Shown one piece after another: positions 43,613 through 57,300 of a stretch of DNA of 64,000 bases (positions within the stretch are counted from its first letter, which is position 1; each line of letters opens with the position of its first letter). Location: assembly GCA_023512135.1 (NCBI GenBank), contig JAIMAG010000001.1:62001-126000 (forward strand). Reading direction: 5' to 3'. The notes under the pieces are model-generated. The model was not told where the DNA came from and did no database searches. It saw nothing but the letters and a program-made list of their open reading frames with translations. The stretch is from Terriglobia bacterium. Lineage in GTDB: Bacteria; Acidobacteriota; Terriglobia; Acidiferrales; UBA7541. A program made the translations under genes and the position numbers.

Positions 43613-43630
43613 CACTCACCTCAATTCCTC

Positions 43631-43680
43631 AAAAAACAAACGGTGCCCGGGTCCAAAAGCCAGCCGAGACCCGAGCACCG
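43631..43680 (-). terminator. Strong minus-strand terminator
   Basis: 12 base pairs with one mismatch (43641-43646 with 43675-43680; 43648-43653 with 43668-43673), 14-base loop, then TTTGTTTTTTG on the minus strand. No gene precedes it within 150 bases on that strand, which points to a short transcript. Confidence 0.85.
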
Positions 43681-43806
43681 CCCCTCGCAGGGATGTGAGG
43701 TTCGCGCGCCCTCGGTTGTTTTGGACACCGCCGGCAGAGTCTGGTTCCCGTCTTGTTGGGGGATGCCGGGGAGTTGTGATTTGTACTTGCCCCTAACTAA
43801 CTGAAA
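43631..43806 (-). ncRNA. Candidate small RNA ending at the terminator upstream of zapA
   Basis: About 170 nt between an AT-rich stretch with promoter-like boxes (TTGAAA at 43841-43836, TATTTC at 43818-43813, 17-base spacer) and the strong terminator. CCGGCA and TGCCGG at about 43763 and 43735 can pair around an inner TCCC/GGGA hairpin. The length, terminator and neighbouring zapA are compatible with 6S RNA, but the full 6S consensus could not be folded by eye, so identity is open. Confidence 0.4.
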
Positions 43807-44062
43807 TGAAAAGAAATAAATTTTTCTCGACAGAATTTCAATTCTCTGCCAAGATATGCATCGCCGCAGGCGCTACCCGCATCCAAACTGATGAAGTTGG
43901 CTGCAGAAGCTGTTCCTACGGTTTAGCAGGGTGCTGAAAGGGCAGCAGAGCTGTCCCCGGGCGACCTCGCAGGAAAGTCGGGATGCAGGATTGATTTGAC
44001 CTCGCTGGCACTGCTCAGGACCCTGCTAGATTTCAGGAAACACAGATAAGGACTGATAGGCA
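43807..44062. other. AT-rich intergenic region
   Basis: About 250 bases without a recognisable gene. The first 60 bases are clearly AT-richer than the surroundings and provide the promoter of the RNA candidate; the rest is upstream sequence of the zinc-ribbon gene at 44063. Confidence 0.4.
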
Positions 44063-44377
44063 ATGGCACGACGTTCTACACCGACAGTAGGAGTGCGTTA
44101 CACCGGCTGGGCGGCACTGAACCGCGACCCGCAGGATGACCGCGTGGAGTTCATCTGCCCGCACTGCGGCACACCGGGCACGAAGCCGGCCCGGCGCGCG
44201 CGCGCGGAGTACCGTTTCACCGATGGCTTTCTGCAGGACCTGCAGGGCGAGATGAGCGCCTGCCGAGGATGTCGGCGGGTGCTGCGCATCGTGCCGGTCG
44301 TGCTCGTACACGACCAGGACGAGAAGCGGCGCTTCGAGGCGGTCTTCCTGTCTGCCCTGGAAGCTTCGCGCAACTGA
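44063..44377 (+). CDS. Small zinc-ribbon protein of unknown function
   Basis: A 104-residue protein with CPHCGTPGTKPARR (about residues 32-45) and CRGCRRVLRI (about residues 67-76), two CxxC pairs that form a zinc ribbon, flanked by polar sequence. The C-terminus ends EAVFLSALEASRN. No family is recognised. The neighbours are a TonB remnant/RNA candidate and a propeller protein. Confidence 0.7.
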   Translation: MARRSTPTVGVRYTGWAALNRDPQDDRVEFICPHCGTPGTKPARRARAEYRFTDGFLQDLQGEMSACRGCRRVLRIVPVVLVHDQDEKRRFEAVFLSALEASRN

Positions 44378-44542
44378 ACGAAGCACCGTCCATCCAACTG
44401 AAACCTGCATGGCCGGCCACGCCGGGCTCGAGCTGGCGTCGCCGGCTCTTTGTTTTCGCGCGGGCGATGCCTCGACGGTCTGCACGACCGGCTGTGTATA
44501 ATCAACAGGCAGAGATGTTCTAGCGCGCTCGCACAACGACCG

Positions 44543-45583
44543 ATGCGGACAGCACGAGTGATTCTGGCTGGCCTGCTCGGGCTGACGTTGCTCGCCGGCA
44601 GCCGGGCAGCAGGACAGGAGCCGGTGGAACGCATCCTGGACGCCAGTGCCCGAGTGTTCCCCGAGGTGAGCACCGGCGTCACTGCCCTGGCCACGCGTTC
44701 CGCGCCGGAGGCCAAGCAGTACTACGTGTTGCGGGGCCGGGACCGCGAAGTGCTGGTCTACGACGCTGCCGGTCAACTCCTCCGTCGGATCCCCCTGCGC
44801 TTGCCCGAAGGCAGCCCGGCCAGTGCCGGGCCCGCACTGGTCTACGGCGACGACCTGGCCGTTGGGGCCGACGGGCGGCTGTGGATTGCCGACCGCAACG
44901 GCAATGCCCTCCGCGTCTTCTCCGCGGATGGCGTGCTTGAACGCAGCCTGGCGGTGCCGCAGCCCACCTCGCTGGCGCTGCTGCCCGACGGGGAAGTGGC
45001 CTACACTTCGATGCGCTCGGAAAAGCTGATCACGGTGCTCGACCGTAACGGACAGCCCGTGCGAGAATTCGGCGAACTGGCCGACGTGGCCACCACCCGA
45101 GCGCTGAATCGCTTCCTGAACATCGGCCGGCTGGCCACCGATGCCACGCACAACCTGTACTTCTCCTTCTCCTACGTGCCGGAACCTACCGTGCGCAAGT
45201 ACGATCGCTTCGGCTTTCTCCAGACGGAAATCGAGCTGGCCACGCTGGACATTCAGCCCGCAGCGGCCGCGGCGCGGCGCGAAATCGCACGGCAGGATGG
45301 CCGTGCGGGCATTGCGTGGTCGCCCTCGCCCACCAACCCCATCAACAAGATCATCAGCGCGATCGGCGTCGATCCAGACACGCAGGAAGTGTGGCTGGCG
45401 CTGGGCGGCACCCTGATGCATTTCAACGCCGAAGGTTTGCGGCAGGGCATCTATCGCACCTACACGCCGGAGCGGGTGCGACTGGAAGCGGTGGCGATTC
45501 TGGTGGAAGCGGACCGGCTGCTGCTGGCCGGCGAGTCCGGCGGCGTGTTCGAATTTCCCCGGCCGGACAAACAGCGCCGCTGA
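44543..45583 (+). CDS. Exported NHL/six-bladed beta-propeller protein
   Basis: A 346-residue protein: signal peptide (RVILAGLLGLTLLAGSRAAG), then repeats ending in DxxGR/G-x-L-W (VGADGRLWIADRNGNALRVFSADGV, LLPDGEVAYTSMRSEKLITVLDRNG, ATDATHNLYFSFSYVPEPTVRKYDRFG). This fits an NHL-like propeller, likely periplasmic. No enzymatic motif was recognised. The ATG at 44543 starts the signal peptide. Confidence 0.72.
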   Translation: MRTARVILAGLLGLTLLAGSRAAGQEPVERILDASARVFPEVSTGVTALATRSAPEAKQYYVLRGRDREVLVYDAAGQLLRRIPLRLPEGSPASAGPALVYGDDLAVGADGRLWIADRNGNALRVFSADGVLERSLAVPQPTSLALLPDGEVAYTSMRSEKLITVLDRNGQPVREFGELADVATTRALNRFLNIGRLATDATHNLYFSFSYVPEPTVRKYDRFGFLQTEIELATLDIQPAAAAARREIARQDGRAGIAWSPSPTNPINKIISAIGVDPDTQEVWLALGGTLMHFNAEGLRQGIYRTYTPERVRLEAVAILVEADRLLLAGESGGVFEFPRPDKQRR

Positions 45584-45598
45584 GACCTCTCCCGGGCG

Positions 45599-48208
<2,610 letters not shown>

Positions 48209-48220
48209 GTCTGCTCCCTG

Positions 48221-48499
48221 TCAGGAGTTTCGGTGCTGCTGCCCTTCCGCACCGCGCCGGGCGACCCAGTCGAGCACGCAGCTCTTCACCGCTTCGAAGG
48301 CGGCGGCTGTGTTCGAGAACCGCTGCGCAGCAAATTGCTGTTCGAGCGCGCGCACGAGCGCATCGCGTTCGGCTTCGGAGGCGAGCTCGATGGCGACGCC
48401 GCGCTCCGGATCCGGCTGCGCGGTCGGCTCGGCGCGAAACTCGGAACAGCTCAGCCCCCGCAGCCCGGGCAGCGTCTTCCATTGCAGTTGGTAGTACAT
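48221..48499 (-). CDS. Small protein of unknown function between gyrB and gyrA
   Basis: A 92-residue protein (MYYQLQWKTLPGLRGLSCSEFRAEP ... AAFEAVKSCVLDWVARRGAEGQQHRNS), rich in Arg and Glu, with a likely helical C-terminal half. It lies 12 bases before the gyrA start and 19 bases after the gyrB stop and is certainly transcribed with them. No family is recognised; it may be a gyrase-associated or unrelated small protein. Confidence 0.7.
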   Translation of the reverse strand: MYYQLQWKTLPGLRGLSCSEFRAEPTAQPDPERGVAIELASEAERDALVRALEQQFAAQRFSNTAAAFEAVKSCVLDWVARRGAEGQQHRNS

Positions 48500-48518
48500 C
48501 CGACTGCGCGACCTGCGC

Positions 48519-51627
<3,109 letters not shown>

Positions 51628-52752
51628 TTAGATGCGCATGGGCATGACGATGTAGCGATATCGCAGGCGGTCTTCTTCCACCGGGCGCAGCTCAGCGGCT
51701 GATTGCTCGTCTTTCAGCTCGATCCGGATCGCTCCGGAAACTACACCCAGGAAATCCAGCAGGTAGTTCACGTTGAAGCCGATCGTCAGCGGGTCCCGCA
51801 CCTTGCTGGCCGGTTCTACGGGCAACACTTCACTGGCTTCTCCGTACTCCGGGCTGGAGGCGGAAATTTCCATTTCGTCGGCACGGAAGGCCAGCTTCAC
51901 GGCCTGCGAACGCAGGTCGGCCAGTTGCGCGACGCGGCGCAACGCGGCTGCAAACTCACCGCTGTCGATGACCGTTACGCGGTGATTTTCGCGCGGCAGC
52001 ACAGCTTCGTAGTTCGGGAACTGGCCGGTGAGCAGACGCGCAATCAGCTGGCGGTCGCCTGCGAACCGCAGAAAGATGTGATTGGTGTCGCGGGTGAATT
52101 CTACGCTGGCATCTTCGTCGGCCGGGACCAGGCGGCTGATTTCGAGCAGTGCTTTGCGAGGAATCAGCACGCGCACTTCTTCGCGCAGTGCCGGATCAGT
52201 GAATTTGTGCCCGGCTTCTGCCAGCGCGAGCCGGTGGCCGTCGGTGGCCACGGCGGTGATGCCTTCGGGGCGCAGAATCAGCAACGCACCGTTCAGCGTA
52301 TACCGTGTTTCTTCGCTGGCGATTGCAAAGACCGTTCGAACGACCAGGTCGGCAAGCAGGCGGGCCGGCACGCGGGCCAGCACCGGAGGCGGTTCGGGCA
52401 ACGCAGGAAAGTTTTCCTTGGCCAGGCCCACCAGCCGGTACGTTTTCCGCTCGCAGATCACCTGCACCCAGAAGTTTTCCTGGGCGCGGAAGCGGATTTC
52501 TTCATCGGGCAGCAGGCGAATCAGGTCGAGCAGTTTCTTCGCGGGTACGGTGGCCGATCCCTGCTTCTTCACCTGCGCAGCACACTGTGTGCGCAGGCTG
52601 AGCTCCAGGTCCGTCGTCGTGAGTGCGAGCCTCCCTTCGTCGGCCTCGAGTAGCACATGGGAGAGAATTGGGATCGTCGTTTTTCGCTCGACCACGCCCT
52701 GTGCCGCTGTCAGCTCTTCCAGCAGGTCGATCTTTTTTGTGCTGAATTCCAT
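51628..52752 (-). CDS. dnaN: DNA polymerase III beta sliding clamp
   Basis: A 374-residue DnaN: MEFSTKKIDLLEELTAAQGVVERKTTIPILSHVLLEADEGRLALTTTDLELSLRT, TYRLVGLAKENFPALPEPP, AVATDGHRLALAEA, GQFPNYEAVLPRENHRVTV, FNVNYLLDFLGVVSGAIRIELKDEQSAAELRPVEEDRLRYRYIVMPMR. The ATG at 52752 gives the standard start; the frame is open to 52800 but that extension is not conserved-looking. It is separated from dnaA by a 6.5-kb insertion. Confidence 0.97.
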   Translation of the reverse strand: MEFSTKKIDLLEELTAAQGVVERKTTIPILSHVLLEADEGRLALTTTDLELSLRTQCAAQVKKQGSATVPAKKLLDLIRLLPDEEIRFRAQENFWVQVICERKTYRLVGLAKENFPALPEPPPVLARVPARLLADLVVRTVFAIASEETRYTLNGALLILRPEGITAVATDGHRLALAEAGHKFTDPALREEVRVLIPRKALLEISRLVPADEDASVEFTRDTNHIFLRFAGDRQLIARLLTGQFPNYEAVLPRENHRVTVIDSGEFAAALRRVAQLADLRSQAVKLAFRADEMEISASSPEYGEASEVLPVEPASKVRDPLTIGFNVNYLLDFLGVVSGAIRIELKDEQSAAELRPVEEDRLRYRYIVMPMRI

Positions 52753-53334
52753 GGCTTCGCTTGACTGTGACTTTTTTGTTCCCGGGTCCACTGCACACAT
52801 CCTCCCGCCCCGTCGTGGATCGGGGCTCGCTCAAAGCGCCCGGCAAGAGCATCGATTTTCCTCTCGCCCCTCCGGGTGGATCGTACAGAGCGCCACAATG
52901 TACCCCTTTCTGCCGGAAGTATAAAGCCTGTTGTGATGATGAACGCTGTGGAAACGGTGGAAAGCTTACAGGGGAGCTATCCCGCCTGCATTTGGATTGA
53001 AGAACGGAAGAAGAAAAAGGCAAGCACTGCGGAAAACTCTTGCCGAGAGCGGAAAAAAGAATTCTGTTTTCCCTGCTGATGCACAGGAGCCTCACAGAAA
53101 CACCCACAGGAAACTCACAGTGACATCTCTACTGCCTGACCGGGTCCAGCTCCGGGGCAGACAAAACGCAGCAGATCCAAAAAAAATCAATGATGCCGCA
53201 CTATACCTATCCGCAAGGACGATAAATTCTCTTCTATCAACCTCGACGTCCTGTCCCCTTCAAGGAAAATCCACGATCGTGGCCGGGGGGAGAGAGGAGT
53301 GACAGTGAGAACCCAAGCTGGATGGAGTCCTCTG
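52753..53334. other. dnaN upstream region with phased CACAG repeats
   Basis: About 580 bases between dnaN and a methyltransferase gene. CACAG recurs at 53082, 53093, 53105 and 53116, spacing 11, 12 and 11 bases. An AT-rich tract follows (53160-53250). This phase, near one DNA helical turn, is unlikely by chance and suggests a multi-site protein-binding region, perhaps for DnaA. A single TGTGGAAAC at about 52947 resembles a DnaA box. No gene was found. Confidence 0.45.
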
Positions 53335-54051
53335 CTAGGAGCTAGGAACCTGCTTGCGCGCTACCGCAATGAGGCTTTGGCCGGCCGGGGGAGGCCAGAC
53401 CCGCTCCAACAGACAAGTCCAAGGAACGACGAGTCTGTCGTACAACCGAACCCAATGGGCTGTTAACGTCCTTCGCTTTAACAGCTTCCCGGCAACGAAC
53501 CAGCTTGCCACACCGGGCAGATTCCAGTAGCGGACACAGACCGGGCGAAACCCGGAGGCTTCTAGTTTTTCCGTCAGCGACGACTTTGTATAGCGACGAA
53601 CATGGCCGAACTCCTCATCTAGCGCCCCGTAAAGGCCGGGCAGAGCAGGCACGAAGAGGAGGATCTTTCCGTCGGGTGCAAGCAGTCTATGGATCTTTTG
53701 CAGCGTGAGCGTATCCTCCTCGATATGCTCAAGCACATTGACAAGGATGACCGAATCTGCCGCCTCCGAATCCTGAAGGTCTGCCGCCGAGCCGTGCACG
53801 AGCCTCACGCGGGGCACGCCCGCAAACTGCTGCTGGAGTAGCGGAAAAAGGTTGTCTGAAGGCTCCACCAGCACAAGGTCCGCATCGCTCGCATGGCTGA
53901 GCAAGTAGGAAGAAAACGTTCCCAACCCTGCCCCGATTTCAACAATTCGTTTTCCCAGGTGCGGCCGAAACCAGCACACGATGGCGCGATAATAGTTCCG
54001 GGCCTCTTGCATCGCGGCCAACTCTGTACTCGGATAAACCGTGTTCCTCAT
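53335..54051 (-). CDS. Class I SAM-dependent methyltransferase
   Basis: A 238-residue methyltransferase of the UbiE/BioC type: RIVEIGAGLGTFSSYLL (SAM motif I), DLVLVEPSDN, DSVILVNVLEHIEEDTLTLQKIHRLLAPDGKILLFVPALPGLYGALDEEFGHVRRYTKSSL. The C-terminus has a hydrophobic segment (PGVASWFVAGKLL) and ends LIAVARKQVPSS. Base composition is clearly less GC-rich than flanking genes, like the helicase upstream, which suggests joint acquisition. The substrate is not known; HxxEExxHVRRY-type proteins act on polyketide or sugar/lipid substrates. Confidence 0.85.
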   Translation of the reverse strand: MRNTVYPSTELAAMQEARNYYRAIVCWFRPHLGKRIVEIGAGLGTFSSYLLSHASDADLVLVEPSDNLFPLLQQQFAGVPRVRLVHGSAADLQDSEAADSVILVNVLEHIEEDTLTLQKIHRLLAPDGKILLFVPALPGLYGALDEEFGHVRRYTKSSLTEKLEASGFRPVCVRYWNLPGVASWFVAGKLLKRRTLTAHWVRLYDRLVVPWTCLLERVWPPPAGQSLIAVARKQVPSS

Positions 54052-54216
54052 GGAGTTGTCGGTTGCAGTTCTTTTCCTAGCTCTACTGGCGGATCCGCTT
54101 GCCGCGTAGAGCAACTCTACGTTCCGTTTTTTGCGTAAGACATTTTCTCGGACTCTCGAAGAGAAGCGGAGCGTAGCAAACAATCATCTCGTGATCAAAC
54201 ACGAGAGTGCGGTCCG

Positions 54217-54304
54217 TAGGGTTTGCCGGGAATCGCGGCTGGGATACACTCTGCGGTCCAGCGATGGCACATCCGCGCCGGCTAGGGATTGCCGGGAATC
54301 GCGG
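54217..54304. repeat. 22-base direct repeat at the 3' end of the helicase gene
   Basis: tagggtttgccgggaatcgc with two further bases (54217-54238) and the same sequence with one change (54283-54304) lie 66 bases apart. The second copy includes the helicase stop codon and last codons (IPGNP). The pattern suggests a partial duplication of the gene end or an insertion-boundary duplication. Confidence 0.6.
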
Positions 54305-57300
54305 TAATGCCGAGGCAGTCACATGCCTCCAAGACCCGGCGGATTGCAGCGTCTCGGTTATAGTAGAACTCTGACTCCCGGATGCGCACGAATTTCCATC
54401 CGGCTCGCTCAAGCTGAAGCTGCCGCGCCATATCGTAGCTGAATTGCTCCGGGCCGTGCCAAGCATCGCCATCACACTCTACAGCCAGGCGTTTGTCCAG
54501 CCCTTCGACGACCAAATCAATGCGAAAACTCGCTACTTCAACCTGCGGGCGGACACGGTACTTTCGCCTCAAGAGTTCCAACGCGACATCCACCTCAAAC
54601 CAACTTTCATAGGGGGCAGGCTGCTCACCGCGTTGGCGAGGCTTCCGCTTCGCCTCAAGCTCCAAGCGGTTGAGCTCTTCATAAATCTCATCAAGTGCTG
54701 TCTGTCCGGGACTGAGAAAGAATTGCAAAAGTCTGTATCTTAAGTCTTCCCGTCGGAGATGATCTAGCTGGATACTGTGGAAGAGCCACACCTGATCTCG
54801 TGCCCGGCTCATAGCCACGTTGAAACGGCGTTGGGCTTCGAGCTCCGTCAATGCCCTGAAGTGGTGATTCGGAGTGACGACAAGCGACAAGAAGATCACG
54901 TCTCTCTGGTCCCCTTGAAAGGTGGCCGGCACGCCACACCGCAGTTTTCTCTCCTCTCGAACACTCGGCTCCAGCACCTCAGCTAGTCTCTTTTCAATGA
55001 ACTCTGCCTGAGCGTGACCTTGGAGGACGACGACCCCCATGGTCTTGCCTTCGTAAGCCTTGTCTTCGAGGCATGTACAGATTCTCTCCACAATTGCTTC
55101 CGCCTCGGCACGGTTCTGGATCCTCTGGCCTTCACCTTCACAGCTCCCGTGTTCTACAAACTGGGCTCTGAGTGGCGGCAATCTATTGGGAGGAGCCTGA
55201 CGCAGCGGAATCAGGGGCGCAGCGGTGTAACACAGGTCATTGCTGAAGCGAATGATCTCGGGTACGCAGCGGAAGTGCTCACGCAGGGAAATCACGTTTC
55301 CGAAAGCTCGCTCGGCATGATCATAGAGGCTGGTGTCAGGCCGAAATTCGTCGCGAAACCGAAACTGCTGGAGGTGATCGCGGGCGAGACGTGCGATGTC
55401 ATCCTCGAGAACACCAACTGCCTCAGGGCTGTTCTGTTTATCGTCACCGACCACCACAATACGTTTTGCCAGAAGCAGCAGAGCTAGAGCCTCGATTCCA
55501 GCCTGAGATGCCTCATCGACGATGATGGTATCGAAAATCCCCGGCCTTGCGTCCGTCGTTTCCCACAGTTTGTGGAGGGGCATGATCCAGGCCGGAATTT
55601 TCGGAATGCAGCTCATGAGGTGCTGACGGGCCGTACGTCGATGCCGATAGGCGTACTTACCTGTTCCTTTTCCGATGCGTTCAACTGCTTTCGTCCAAGC
55701 GACGAGAGATTGCTGTGTCCCTTGGTCCATCCGTTCAAGAAACGCTCGCCATGCCTTTAGACTCGCCAGTTGTTCGAGGTTTTTCTCGATCTGGGCCTGT
55801 ATTCGATGCCGCTTCTCGAAGAGTCGCTCGTAATATTCCGGATCGGTCACCTTGCGCAGCCAGGCTCTCGCAGCGGCCCAATTCCACGCTTGCAGCAGCT
55901 GACGTATGCGCGGTGACCACTCGGAGTCGCCTTGTTTTGACCGAACCAAGGTCTCGATTTCAGGACATGCGGCCCGAACTCGGTCGAGCAATTTTTCATA
56001 CTGCGCGAGGCGCTCCTTCTCCTTTTTGAGACGTTCGCGCTTTTCCCAAGCACTACGCCACCGCGCCGGGTTACGGCCCTCGAGCGCGTTTGCAAGTTCC
56101 CTCATGCAGGGGTGAAGGTTTTCTGGAGTGACTCCACGGATCATCCGGAGCCACTCATCGAGCGGTTCTAGGGCGGCCCGTGCCCGGCGGCGAGCCAGTT
56201 CAGCTTCGATCAAACGGAGCCACACTTCCCGCTCATGAGATTCTGCCAACCCCAATCTTTTCTTGGCGGGAAAGCTCCCCAGAACTTCCTTAGGGCAATT
56301 CCTGAAGAACTCTAATAGCTGGCGTAACTGTTCGACCGCATCCAAAACAACATTGGCTGCCTGCCTTGGGTCGTCGGGTCGGAATGAAAGGGCAGCAGGC
56401 CATAGTGCGTAGAAACTTCGAAGATGATCCCGGAGGTCTATGTATCCGAGTAATGTTTCGAGAGATTGCTGCTCGCGAGGAGGCTCCCCATTAACGCGGC
56501 AGCATTTCTCGATATACCGGGTTTCGCGCATGACGCGTGGTGCCAAAAAACCCCAACCGCGCCAGCCACCGCTCTTTATATGTTCAAGTCGTCTCCGCAC
56601 ATCGTTTACCAGCTTCGAGTTCTCGATATCGAGGGGGATGGCGATCTTCGCAGTGCCTGAGCACTCGCGGGCCACCACAATTTTTTCGGTGAGCCTGACG
56701 ACTTCACGCTCAAGTCGATCCCAGCGGCTCGGCTGGCCAACCAACAGATCCTTTAGGATCTTTCTTGTCAGGTCGCCCAGCATGCAGCCGGCCCGCGTCG
56801 CCCGTTCCTCCAATTCATCCAGAAATGCTTTGCATGCATCTAAGGTTTCGTTCGAGAACTGCTGAAGGAGGCTAAGTTGCTCCTCGCTCACTCCAGCACA
56901 CGCGGCCATGGCTGCACTTTCTGCTTGGTTCAGCTTCTCGATGGCCTTCTCGAACTTACTGGGATCGGGTAGAGAGAAGCTGCCAATCTCCAACCGGAGT
57001 TCGCTCAGGTATTCTGGGGTTAGGGAGACATGGATATCAGCGAGAAAAGCAACCTCTTCGGACTGCAAGGGACAGCACTGCCGATCATTGGCTAATTCTG
57101 GAAACCAGCCATACTCGTGTCGTTTGGCTTCGACCTGCCTCGCGATCTGTGCAGCAGTTCCTGTGTATTTACCAGGGAGCGAATGAGGATGAGTCTCGAC
57201 TTCACGAGCCTCGCGAATCTGTCTGTCCAATTTTGCACACTCGTCTTCGTATTGACGAAGTTCCTTTTCCAGCCGGTCTATTTCGCCTTGTGCCCATTGC

